In this document: positions 1 through 8,144 of the stretch, piece after piece
Layout: each line of letters begins with the position of its first letter
Position numbering within the stretch: position 1 is the stretch's first letter
Virus record (IMG/VR): IMGVR_UViG_3300042563_002276
Coordinates: 1-26,543 of that record
Strand: one strand, 5' to 3'
DNA: 26,543 nucleotides
From: a virus
Made by a program: the position numbers and the translations under genes
The notes under the pieces: generated by a model
What the model saw: the letters and a program-made list of their open reading frames with translations, nothing else
Told to the model about the DNA's origin: nothing
The model's database searches: none

Positions 1-1775
1 GTATTTGGAATTGCAGGTTCGTCAAAATAAACTGACAACGCTGCCATTTCTCCAGCTCTAGCATCATCTAAAACTGATTGATTATCTCTATCAACCCAAC
101 CTCCTCTGAATAATGCAACTTCCTCTTTATCGAGAATAATATCTCCAAATGAATCTAAGTTAATTACGGCTTCTGGAAGAGGAGCACCAGGATTAAAATT
201 AACAATGGTCTCATTTACAGTTCTTTTAAAGAACACGTATTTTTGTTTTCCATTACCAATTGTTTCAAGTGTTGGCGTAGAAGGTGTAACTGTAACTGTT
301 TCAGAAACATAGTAACCATTTCTTCTAGCTCTTTCTTCTGCTTCTGATACGAATCTAATATTTACTGAATCAACTCCTTCAACTCCTTCAATTATCGCAA
401 TCAAATCTGATTTTGGTAAACGGTCTCTTCTAGTAATATTCATTAAATAATCAGAAACTGCAGATCTAATTTTAGTAAACAAATCTGATTTTGAATATCC
501 TTCAAAGTATCTGATCTTAATATCCATTCTAAAATATTGAGGTTTTGGCTGTACAATCTGAACTTCAGTTGTTACCATTTGCTGACCTGAATTTTCTAAT
601 AATCCAAGTATTCCATTTTGTTCGTCTTGTGAAAAGAAAAACTCATTAATATCTAATGTGAAATAATCTTGATTCTTTTGAAGTTTCTTTTTAATATTCG
701 GAAGCATGAATAAGTAGATAATATTGTCATCATCAATATATCCATCATCCGTTGTATTGTAAGCATCAAGGTATGAAAATAATCCGTATCTTGATAGGAA
801 ATATTCATAATTGTCAGGGTGAGCTAACACAAAAGATTTACTAGCCAGTGGAGCAATTAATTTAGTTAAATTAATATCTTCAGCGGTTGCACCAACTTTA
901 GGAGCTAGAGTACATTCAAAATCTAACAATTTATTTAAATCATACGTGGTTCCAAGCGAATCGGAACCTTCTGTTACAAATTTAAATGTTAAGTCTTTAG
1001 AATCTACTAAATTACCAACATCACCAGCATGTATAATATATTCTACTAAGATCGAGGCTCCTAATTCAGGAATTGCTCCAAAATTACCATTACCAAAATA
1101 AAGATCTAGTCCTCCGTTAATTCCAGTTTTTATAAGATAACCTTTTGTGGTAGGTAACATATCATATAAACCTTCATGTCTAGTCCATAATTGACCATTT
1201 ACTGAAACTCGAACATTATAATGATCAGTATATCCTTTAGTGTTAAGATTAAATGATTGCAAATCTTCTCCACTAGAAGTTACGGTCTGAGATTCATGAG
1301 AACCTTGTATAATTGGAATAGTTATCCAATCGAAGTTTGATTTTTGAATTCTAAACTGATCAACATTTGATCTTAATAAGTATTGTAAACCGTTTCCGTT
1401 AGATTTAATAATTGCGTTAGCTGGAATACTAATACCATCGCCAGCGATTTCACCAATCGAAGACATATTCAATCTAACTCTAATTTCACCAATCGAAGCA
1501 GAACCTCTAAAAGCGTCATGTCCTGTTAGTCTAGCCAATCCATAAATAGATTCAGGCTGCTGAGCAGTCATTATGTTTTGTTCAACTGTCGCATCTTCAA
1601 TATAAAAGAATATTAATTCGGTAAGTTCAGTTAAAACCGTAATGATTTGAAAGAATGGAGATGCAGGAGTGAACACTTCACCTAATCTAGAATATAATCT
1701 AGACATATATGTTTTCGTATCAGACAATAGCTGATTCGCCTGTACTCTTGTTTTCTGTAAAAAGGTTAATGCCAT
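1..1775 (-). CDS. gp6: Baseplate wedge protein, T4 gp6-like (Baseplate_J type), 3' end outside window
   Basis: The reading frame is open from an ATG at 1775 to the left edge (591 codons seen), so the C-terminus is missing. The start reads MALTFLQKTRVQANQLLSDT, followed by a segment about forming a helical N-terminus with tail-fibre-like beta regions, and later a stretch (QYFRMDIKIRYFEGYSKSD, then a region with LMNITRRDRLPKSDLIAIIE) typical of Baseplate_J/gp6 proteins. In T4, gp6 forms the ring of baseplate wedges that holds the hub and changes shape on sheath contraction. It begins 10 bp after the stop of the gp25-like gene, and gp25 and gp6 contact each other in the wedge core, which supports the call. 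No Shine-Dalgarno sequence precedes the start. The length seen is close to that of T4 gp6 (660 residues), so probably only a short piece is cut off. Confidence 0.8.
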   Translation of the reverse strand, partial: MALTFLQKTRVQANQLLSDTKTYMSRLYSRLGEVFTPASPFFQIITVLTELTELIFFYIEDATVEQNIMTAQQPESIYGLARLTGHDAFRGSASIGEIRVRLNMSSIGEIAGDGISIPANAIIKSNGNGLQYLLRSNVDQFRIQKSNFDWITIPIIQGSHESQTVTSSGEDLQSFNLNTKGYTDHYNVRVSVNGQLWTRHEGLYDMLPTTKGYLIKTGINGGLDLYFGNGNFGAIPELGASILVEYIIHAGDVGNLVDSKDLTFKFVTEGSDSLGTTYDLNKLLDFECTLAPKVGATAEDINLTKLIAPLASKSFVLAHPDNYEYFLSRYGLFSYLDAYNTTDDGYIDDDNIIYLFMLPNIKKKLQKNQDYFTLDINEFFFSQDEQNGILGLLENSGQQMVTTEVQIVQPKPQYFRMDIKIRYFEGYSKSDLFTKIRSAVSDYLMNITRRDRLPKSDLIAIIEGVEGVDSVNIRFVSEAEERARRNGYYVSETVTVTPSTPTLETIGNGKQKYVFFKRTVNETIVNFNPGAPLPEAVINLDSFGDIILDKEEVALFRGGWVDRDNQSVLDDARAGEMAALSVYFDEPAIPN

Positions 1776-1785
1776 CGTATCTTAT

Positions 1786-2145
1786 TTATATTGCGACTTG
1801 AACCATTTCTTTACCGCCATCGATATTGATATTGATAAAAATAGCATCCCTATCGGGGCTAGAAGTATCAAAGTCAACATCAACTGTAACTCCCATTTGA
1901 CCTGCAAGTGGAACGTATTTAGCTAGTTGTAGTTCAATTTCATTTTTTATTTGTGAGTCATTGTAATTAAAAGAATAGACTAGATCCTCTAGATTACAAC
2001 CAAGTCCCGGTTCTCCAAGAACTTCTCCTCTTCTAGTAAACAAAATCACATCAAGTTGCGCTAACAACGTTGCGATTCTGCTATCAGATTGGAGTTTGGT
2101 TGGATCGTAATTAGGATCCCCATTCGTTTTTATATACAATTCCAT
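1786..2145 (-). CDS. gp25: Baseplate wedge protein, T4 gp25-like
   Basis: The 119-residue product has the gp25 family core: a hydrophobic helix followed by ILFTRRGEVLGEPGLGCNL (residues about 34-52), which matches the family's T-x-x-GE...P-x-x-G signature, then a mixed alpha/beta C-terminus. Family members are 100-135 residues long, so this is full length. gp25 is a conserved wedge-core protein that in contractile systems (phage, type VI secretion TssE) anchors the first sheath ring. The gene sits between an unknown structural gene and the gp6-like gene, the usual gp25-gp6 order. The start lies after an A/T-rich stretch without a Shine-Dalgarno sequence. Confidence 0.88.
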   Translation of the reverse strand: MELYIKTNGDPNYDPTKLQSDSRIATLLAQLDVILFTRRGEVLGEPGLGCNLEDLVYSFNYNDSQIKNEIELQLAKYVPLAGQMGVTVDVDFDTSSPDRDAIFININIDGGKEMVQVAI

Positions 2146-2164
2146 TTAGTATCTATCAATATTT

Positions 2165-2998
2165 TTATGAGTGCATCATCCAGTCAACTCCTTCGTCGCC
2201 TTTAATCTCTTCTAAAACCTTGTCAAGTTCTTCTTGTCCTAGAGATTGAATAGCATCTGCATTAATTTGAATATTACCTGGAAGATTAAATCCAAAAATA
2301 CCCAACTTGCTACCTAAAGCAATTTTTATCTTAGCAGCGCAGTATCTAAAGAATATTTCATCTTCGAATAGTGCACACTGCGGTATTGTTTCGTAAACTT
2401 CTAAAATAACATCCTTTCTTGGAAGTTCTCCAGTGAAACGAATTTCATGTGTTAATTGGCTATAATGAAAACTTAGCGGATTGTCTACGATTTGTCTAAC
2501 CATATCGAAATAACTTTCGTTAATTACATAATATTGTAAGTTCTCAGCTCCGGCAACAGTTCCTGATCCTCCATATAGTCCACCATATAACATTCTCTCG
2601 ATTGCAAAATCTCCAGTTGTAAAGGTTACAGAAGTTCCAGATCCGAATCTAGATCCAGTTTGAGTAACTCCAAAGACTGAGAATATTTCTCCACCACCAG
2701 TAATTGGATCTTCTTTTGGAAGAGTAAGTGATCTAGTTCTTCTAAAATATTCTGTCTTAAACATTTCAATAGGAATTCCAATAAAACTTTCTCTAACAGA
2801 ATATTCATAGTTTTTATAAAACCATTTCTTAGCTCGTTGAACTATGTTCTGAACTTCAGCTCTTGGCAAATTCATAGGAATCATGCAAGACCCTGTAATT
2901 TCAGCAGCAAGTTGATTTACAAACTCAGTATAGCAAGTACTACTCCATGATGGTGGTGTAGTTAACGGTCCTTGTAGGTGTTGACGAATATCGCTCAT
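2165..2998 (-). CDS. Unknown protein in baseplate cluster, probable virion structural protein
   Basis: I do not recognise this 277-residue product by family. It starts MSDIRQHLQGPLTTPPSWSS, has a helical N-terminal part containing AKKWFYKNYEYSVRESF (about residues 56-72), a Gly/Ser/Thr-rich middle (about 100-150) likely to be beta-rich or flexible, and a helical C-terminus with KIKIALGSKLGIFGFNLPG. No signal peptide, membrane segment or enzyme motif is visible. It lies 6 bp downstream of the amidoligase-like gene and 19 bp upstream of the gp25-like gene, so a baseplate, neck or tail-completion role is the simplest reading, by context only. Two closely spaced acidic helices at the end (QEELDKVLEEIKGDEG) could mediate assembly contacts. 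Confidence 0.6.
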   Translation of the reverse strand: MSDIRQHLQGPLTTPPSWSSTCYTEFVNQLAAEITGSCMIPMNLPRAEVQNIVQRAKKWFYKNYEYSVRESFIGIPIEMFKTEYFRRTRSLTLPKEDPITGGGEIFSVFGVTQTGSRFGSGTSVTFTTGDFAIERMLYGGLYGGSGTVAGAENLQYYVINESYFDMVRQIVDNPLSFHYSQLTHEIRFTGELPRKDVILEVYETIPQCALFEDEIFFRYCAAKIKIALGSKLGIFGFNLPGNIQINADAIQSLGQEELDKVLEEIKGDEGVDWMMHS

Positions 2999-3004
2999 TT
3001 TAAA

Positions 3005-4297
3005 TTATATTTTTGTTGAATTAATTATTTCAGTATCTATAAATTTGGCATCTTTAGTATATTTACCTTCTCTAAAAATACCATTTGTTAGTTTACCAGA
3101 GAAAACTCCATCAATTCCATACACATAGCAATTATATGAAGAGCAACTAGCATTTACATAAGAGGATCCAATTTTAGACCCATTGATCTGTGAAGCCTGG
3201 TAAAAGTTACAGTTTTTAATATCAGAAGCCTTAACATCGCATTGGAATAAATCACAATAAGTTATTTCTCCCATAAGATCACATTTTACGAATTCATAAT
3301 TCATAATTCCGAAACAATATGGTAATACACCGTCTTTAACCTGAACTCTTCCATTATCGGAATCATAGTTAATATGTCCTTTTTCTAATTGGCCATTGGT
3401 GAAAAGATTTATAACCTGGTCTTTGATCTGAGGCCAATATATGTCGATAACACTAGGATCTTCAGACATATCAACTGTAAGCTTAACATCTTTCCATCCT
3501 TTAGCAATAGCTCTCCAGTCTACTCTAGAATTAATAATGTGCTTATTCTTAGTTAGAATTTTCTTTAACTCTAGTTTATTATTACTGGTAAAACCTGTAT
3601 CTGTAGAAGATTTCCATAATTGACCTAAGAAAGAATCTAATAAATTTAAGATTTTTGACTGCTTTTTGTGCCAGTCTTCTCCACCTAAATATCTAAATTC
3701 TAAATAATTCTTTTGTAATTTTTCAAAGTTTACACCGTAGTATTTAGATTGTGGGAATATAAAGTTATTTTGGCCAATGTGGTTTCCGTCATAGATATAT
3801 GTTTCAGTTCTTGGTAAAACAAATTTAATTGATTTAGCATACGCTGAATCTCTACGTTTCGGAAACTCTTTCCAAACCTGATCTTCATTAAAATCAAGAA
3901 TAAATTTCAATGGACTCATTCTTGAGATTTGGTATCGGTTACCTGTTAATTTAGAATCGAAACTTAAATTCAAGTGAATTGAAGAACGATCACTAGTATA
4001 ACCATTTTCAGTAATCCAATTGCAGACTTTAATTATAATCATCCTACCCTCGGAATATGGCAAAGCGCCGGTTACTAATTCCATTAGTCCGGCGCCACCA
4101 CTCATATCTGGTTCTATTTTAAACTCCTTTTGAGTCGGAGCAAATTCACTCTTGTGCTTAGTCTCGATTCTAATCTTTTTGCCTAAAAGCTCTCCTAATT
4201 TCTTAGCAGTATCTTCTAAGCTAATGTTTGAATAGAATTCAAATTCGACACCAACGAGCCCTTTTTGAAGAATTTCTGAATCTGTTAGATTAATCAT
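3005..4297 (-). CDS. Amidoligase-like protein with pentapeptide-like C-terminal repeats
   Basis: The N-terminal 210 residues match the putative amidoligase family (glutamine-synthetase-like fold): GVEFEF at 16-21, the acidic/Gly segment K60-x-EPDMSGG (62-68), ELVTG at 73-77, SSIHLNLSF around H108, and LEFRYLGG at 199-206. These cover the usual metal/ATP-binding Glu, Asp and His residues of the family, which is thought to form amide or peptide-like bonds. Residues about 335-430 are a run of short beta-strand units (CDLFQCDVKASDIKNCNFYQ and on), resembling pentapeptide repeats and rich in Cys, Asn, Ser and Tyr. The gene sits inside the baseplate cluster between the S1-domain gene and an unknown structural gene. 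Substrate is unknown; virion protein modification or cell-wall chemistry are possibilities, not shown. A 33-bp inverted repeat lies just before the start. Confidence 0.62.
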   Translation of the reverse strand: MINLTDSEILQKGLVGVEFEFYSNISLEDTAKKLGELLGKKIRIETKHKSEFAPTQKEFKIEPDMSGGAGLMELVTGALPYSEGRMIIIKVCNWITENGYTSDRSSIHLNLSFDSKLTGNRYQISRMSPLKFILDFNEDQVWKEFPKRRDSAYAKSIKFVLPRTETYIYDGNHIGQNNFIFPQSKYYGVNFEKLQKNYLEFRYLGGEDWHKKQSKILNLLDSFLGQLWKSSTDTGFTSNNKLELKKILTKNKHIINSRVDWRAIAKGWKDVKLTVDMSEDPSVIDIYWPQIKDQVINLFTNGQLEKGHINYDSDNGRVQVKDGVLPYCFGIMNYEFVKCDLMGEITYCDLFQCDVKASDIKNCNFYQASQINGSKIGSSYVNASCSSYNCYVYGIDGVFSGKLTNGIFREGKYTKDAKFIDTEIINSTKI

Positions 4298-4300
4298 TTA

Positions 4301-4333
4301 TTGATATGTATAGTTGTTCACTATATATATCAA
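4301..4333 (-). promoter_or_regulatory. 14-bp inverted repeat between the S1-domain and amidoligase genes
   Basis: Left arm 4301-4314 and right arm 4320-4333 are complementary at 13 of 14 positions around a 5-nt loop (arm TTGATATGTATAGT on the plus strand). It begins 3 bp upstream of the amidoligase-like ATG and ends 8 bp after the S1-gene stop. There is no T-run after it on the minus strand, so it is not an ordinary terminator. It could be an RNA processing or attenuation hairpin that separates expression of the two genes, or a DNA-binding dyad. Confidence 0.55.
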
Positions 4334-4341
4334 GTTCAAAA

Positions 4342-5556
4342 TTAAAGTAACTTCAAGAAAACCTTTCTAGTTTCCTCTTCGATTCTATTAATTGTAACTC
4401 TGATAGGATCTCCTTTCTTAATATCCTGAAGATTGATTCCATTTAATTCACTAGAATGTAGTAAACCTGTAATACCTTCTTCGATTTCAACAAAGATACC
4501 GTAATCTTTAATAGATCTAACAACTCCAGTAACTTCTGTTGCTGCAGGATATTTAGCTGCTGCTCCGTTCCATGGATTAACTTTAGAATCTATTTTCTGA
4601 GTTAATGTAATTTTAGTGTCTGTTATAATGTCCTTAACAAAGAACGTAATTGGAGTACCTGGTGTCAATTGATTTTTAGAATACAATTCTGAGAATTCTA
4701 AAGATAAATCATTAATATGAATCATTCCAGTTAAACATCCATTAAATTCTACGAATACTCCGTATTTAGTAGAACCAGTAACATGTCCATTATGTTCTTT
4801 CTCCATCTCTCCTCTAAGAGTATCAATATGCTGAGGAATCATTGCTTGTAAATATTTACGATGAGAAACTACAATTGTACCTTTTTCAGGTGAGAACGAA
4901 ACAGGAACAACATACATTTCTTGTCCGATTATCGATTCAAAATCAACTAATTTGTTAATTCCAGCAAGAGAACCTGGCATGAAACATTCAACTCCTTGTA
5001 CTGTTACCATATAACCTCCACCTGGAATCATCTCTTCAACTTTTCCAACATAAGCCATATTTTCTTCTTTAGAAGATTCTAGCAATTCATTGAAGATAAC
5101 TTGTTTAGTTCCTTCAGTAACTGAACCAACAAAGAAACCACGTTCTCTTGAAGTTGCAGTAACTTTAACTGAAAGTTCTCTATCCTTTTCGATTAATTTT
5201 CTAAATGATGGAGCTTCTTTTTCTAAGTCAATGTAAATTAATTCTCTGTAACCAGCATCGATAGTTGCCCATCTAGAGTCAACACCCCAAATTTTACCAG
5301 TTAATCTGTCTCCTAATTCAATATTAGGAACCATGTTTTCAAATGAACCCAAATACATGTCATACATCTTTTGAGCATCTTTTGCTCTTGAAAAGACTTT
5401 GTCACCATTTCGAGTTTTGACGTGAGGATTTCCCTTTCTTAAAAGACTAGGGCAGTCTGCTTCGTGGGTTTCCCAATCAAAATCGGGGTTTCCTTCGGTT
5501 TTAAAGATTTTGTTATTGTTAACAATCTCTTCGGGTTTTACTAATTCTTGTAGCAT
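4342..5556 (-). CDS. Multi-domain S1 RNA-binding protein, ribosomal protein S1-like
   Basis: The 404-residue product contains four consecutive OB-type S1 domains at about 80-150, 165-235, 250-320 and 338-404. The third and fourth are the clearest: GHVTGSTKYGVFVEFNGCLT followed by GMIHINDLS, and TGVVRSIKDYGIFVEIEEGI followed by TGLLHSSEL, both standard S1 signatures. The first two are more divergent (KIWGVDSRWATIDAGYRELI; GGGYMVTVQGVECFMPGSLA), as in the ribosome-binding domains 1-2 of bacterial S1. Residues 1-75 are charged and lack a recognised domain. Host S1 usually has six domains (about 590-600 residues in Bacteroidota), so this is a shortened form. S1 binds mRNA leaders on the 30S subunit and helps start translation; it is also a host subunit of the Q-beta replicase. 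The gene lies within the baseplate cluster, which suggests late expression. It has no Shine-Dalgarno sequence. Confidence 0.85.
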   Translation of the reverse strand: MLQELVKPEEIVNNNKIFKTEGNPDFDWETHEADCPSLLRKGNPHVKTRNGDKVFSRAKDAQKMYDMYLGSFENMVPNIELGDRLTGKIWGVDSRWATIDAGYRELIYIDLEKEAPSFRKLIEKDRELSVKVTATSRERGFFVGSVTEGTKQVIFNELLESSKEENMAYVGKVEEMIPGGGYMVTVQGVECFMPGSLAGINKLVDFESIIGQEMYVVPVSFSPEKGTIVVSHRKYLQAMIPQHIDTLRGEMEKEHNGHVTGSTKYGVFVEFNGCLTGMIHINDLSLEFSELYSKNQLTPGTPITFFVKDIITDTKITLTQKIDSKVNPWNGAAAKYPAATEVTGVVRSIKDYGIFVEIEEGITGLLHSSELNGINLQDIKKGDPIRVTINRIEEETRKVFLKLL

Positions 5557-5606
5557 TTATTTTATTTGTTAAAGGGTGAATGTATATTATAGTAGTATAT
5601 ATCAAT

Positions 5607-7397
5607 TTAAAATGAGGTTGGTACAAATCCAATCATCGGTACTGTAGCGCTTCCAACCGTTAATTTTCCAACATATATAAATTTCAATTCCATTAAATGT
5701 TTTGCGCAACATGTTGCAACTGCAGAAGCTACTGCCTTTGTAGCAGGTTGAGTGAGTGGTTCTAATTTAGCTAGCTTTCCAGTATTCCATGCTCTTCTAA
5801 GATTTTTTGCTAGAGATTTTTGACTTCCATAATATAATGGAATATATGAACCTGGGCTAGGAACATTACAAGGAGGTACTGGTGGAGAATTCTTAAATGG
5901 TTGAGCAGCTGCAGATTTCCAATACGATATAATTGTTTTTGCCATAGTATCGTATGGGTCGTTCTCTGTATCTGGATCCTCTTCCTTTTTTTCAGAAACT
6001 GCAAGTTCGTCAATCCATTGTTTTTTCAATAGGTTGTATTTGTCTCTATCAATTTTATAAAGATTTCTTTTTGCTTTAATCCTATCATCTTCATTTTCAT
6101 GGTTAGCTTTTTCATGCGATTTTAGCGTAATATCATCTATTCCATTAACATAGCAGAATTTACAAATAAATGTATCTGTTAACCAAGACGGCCAGATCTC
6201 TTTATCATCGAGATGTTCTAATTGAATAATCTTTTTATTTAATGGATTTGTTAAATCGGTTTTAAGATTCGAATTAACTTTGTTATATGTTTCATCAGCT
6301 TCGGTCTGTATCTTGTCATCAACTTTCTTTAAAAACTGAGTTTGAGTTGTACTAGAATCATAAGTTTTACCATCGATTGTAAACGTATACTTTCTATTCG
6401 AGGGCAGATCATATTGGGTCTGTGGAGTTACTACTAATTTTCTATTTTTATATAGATCAGTGTACCTATCTGTAATTTTTTTGACAATAGTTGGTCTTTC
6501 AGTAATTCCAAGTATTTTAACACATGATTCATATACCTTTTTACCGTACACTCTTTCATAACTTAATACAAATCTAGTTAAAAATCTTATGAATCGTATA
6601 TCGCCATCATTTTCGTATAATACTCTTTTTACGACTAATTCAAATTTCTGTTCCTCTGTCAGTTCTAGCTTTACTCGTTCGACACCATTCATAACTTCAG
6701 ACGGCTTAGTGCTGTCCTTTGGAATATCAAATTCTACAGTTTGATTTAATTTGTGTTGAATATCGGGAAATACAGAATCAACTACATTAATTAAAGTATA
6801 TTTGATTTTACCAGGTACATCAAATGGCACATATACATTTGCGATTCCAGATTCATCTGATATAATATTAATCTCTTCACCATCATTTATAGAATACGTA
6901 AACGTATATGGTGCTACACCGTTTTGACCCGTGAAAGTTAACACTGGTTGTTCAGCGTCGACTGCTACTCCAAATACCTCAGCACTCGTTAATTCAGGAG
7001 TTTCTGGCTCCGGCTTAGGTGGAAAGAATTCGTAAAACTTAGTATTCGGAAGAGAATCTCCTTTGCTAACAACCCACTTTCTAAATTCTTTTTCTGCATT
7101 ATACTTTTTTGGAATTGGTAAGCCTTCTAGTAGGTCAGCATAATTACCGTCCTTGATTTTATCTTCTAATGTAGGTGCTAAAGATTTAAATAAGTCATTA
7201 AATGCTTTTTTAAAGCCTTGTTCTAATACTGATTTTTGTCCAGCACTGTGTAGATTTCCGAATGGAGTTTGTGAAGTTTTGACTGCATTGAAATATTCAT
7301 TCGCAAAAAACATACCGAAGTCATCGGGTCCTTTAGAAGACCGACTAGCGAGTTTTGAGGATACGTTATTTATAAATATTGGCCACTGTGCAGGCAT
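5607..7397 (-). CDS. Large baseplate-cluster protein with Ig-like insert and C2H2 zinc-finger motif
   Basis: I do not recognise the 596-residue protein as a whole. Visible parts: an N-terminal helical region (1-125); a short Pro/Glu linker (126-136); an Ig-like beta domain at about 140-208 with PVLTFTGQNGVAPYTFTYSI, similar in style to repeats of flavobacterial surface adhesins (SprB-like); a charged helical middle; a classic C2H2 pattern C412-x2-C415-x12-H428-x4-H433; and a C-terminal region with AVASAVATCCAKHLMELKFI. The gene sits 31 bp downstream of the gp5-like spike gene and 50 bp upstream of the S1 gene. A peripheral baseplate or wedge role is likely from context. The zinc finger is probably structural, as in other virion proteins that bind metal, but DNA binding cannot be excluded. 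Confidence 0.6.
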   Translation of the reverse strand: MPAQWPIFINNVSSKLASRSSKGPDDFGMFFANEYFNAVKTSQTPFGNLHSAGQKSVLEQGFKKAFNDLFKSLAPTLEDKIKDGNYADLLEGLPIPKKYNAEKEFRKWVVSKGDSLPNTKFYEFFPPKPEPETPELTSAEVFGVAVDAEQPVLTFTGQNGVAPYTFTYSINDGEEINIISDESGIANVYVPFDVPGKIKYTLINVVDSVFPDIQHKLNQTVEFDIPKDSTKPSEVMNGVERVKLELTEEQKFELVVKRVLYENDGDIRFIRFLTRFVLSYERVYGKKVYESCVKILGITERPTIVKKITDRYTDLYKNRKLVVTPQTQYDLPSNRKYTFTIDGKTYDSSTTQTQFLKKVDDKIQTEADETYNKVNSNLKTDLTNPLNKKIIQLEHLDDKEIWPSWLTDTFICKFCYVNGIDDITLKSHEKANHENEDDRIKAKRNLYKIDRDKYNLLKKQWIDELAVSEKKEEDPDTENDPYDTMAKTIISYWKSAAAQPFKNSPPVPPCNVPSPGSYIPLYYGSQKSLAKNLRRAWNTGKLAKLEPLTQPATKAVASAVATCCAKHLMELKFIYVGKLTVGSATVPMIGFVPTSF

Positions 7398-7428
7398 AAT
7401 GTTATATTTTATAAGATATTTATCCTAA

Positions 7429-8139
7429 TTATTTACCTTCTTGCTGGTATGGCTTATGTACTGGAGCCCATGGTTTAACAGGAGGACCACTTGGACCGGT
7501 AGGAGTAGGATGTGTATGTGAATTATATTCAGATTTAAATGATTCCAAGAATTTTTCTAATGATTTACCTCTAACTGCAGGTTCTTTAGTATCTTCTGAT
7601 GCCTCTCCAGTATTTGACAAATAAACATTACCAGCATCTAAAAAGATTTTAGTATCTGTTGTAATTTTAATATTGTTATTTTCATCGATTTGTATTAGGG
7701 GTCTCTCCTTGGCACCCTTACCCTTTGTGATAATTATACCATCTTTAGGAGAATGATAGATCCTGATACCACGAATCTCATCGTAGACTAACGAGATAGT
7801 TTGTTGTGCTTCATCTTCTGATAGAGCATCTAATACTTCAGACTTAAGAATCTTTCGTTGATTGATTTGATAAAAATATTCAGGATGGTATAAGTTACCA
7901 TTGTCGAAACGAATTGAAACAATATCATCTATATTAGGAATGGCATGAGCTCCAACTGTATTTCTATTTCCACAAGCTGCCCATGGAATATCTTCAGGAG
8001 GAACATTATCAAATTTACCGTAAACTAAGACTTTGCATCTTCCATTTTTCAACGGATCTTTATTATCAACAACCTTTCCAAGCCATTGAGTTTCTCTGAT
8101 ATTATCTCCGCCACCTATTTCGTCAACTGTTGCTGCCAT
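7429..8139 (-). CDS. gp5: Baseplate central spike, gp5/gpV-type OB-fold protein without lysozyme domain
   Basis: The 236-residue product has the gp5/Vgr OB domain at about 17-95: LGKVVDNKDPLKNGRCKVLV followed by PPEDIPWAAC, the conserved DP...GR...V...PWA pattern. A beta-rich stem follows (DGIIITKGKGA; IQIDENNNIKITTDTKIFLD), expected to build the trimeric spike, then SHTHPTPTGPSGPP near 207-220, a His/Pro-rich ending common in phage spike proteins. T4 gp5 is 575 residues and carries a lysozyme domain between OB and spike; that domain is absent here. The gene is 5 bp from the unknown tube/hub gene at 8145 and in the same run as the gp27-like gene, its expected hub partner. Confidence 0.85.
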   Translation of the reverse strand: MAATVDEIGGGDNIRETQWLGKVVDNKDPLKNGRCKVLVYGKFDNVPPEDIPWAACGNRNTVGAHAIPNIDDIVSIRFDNGNLYHPEYFYQINQRKILKSEVLDALSEDEAQQTISLVYDEIRGIRIYHSPKDGIIITKGKGAKERPLIQIDENNNIKITTDTKIFLDAGNVYLSNTGEASEDTKEPAVRGKSLEKFLESFKSEYNSHTHPTPTGPSGPPVKPWAPVHKPYQQEGK

Positions 8140-8144
8140 TTGAA

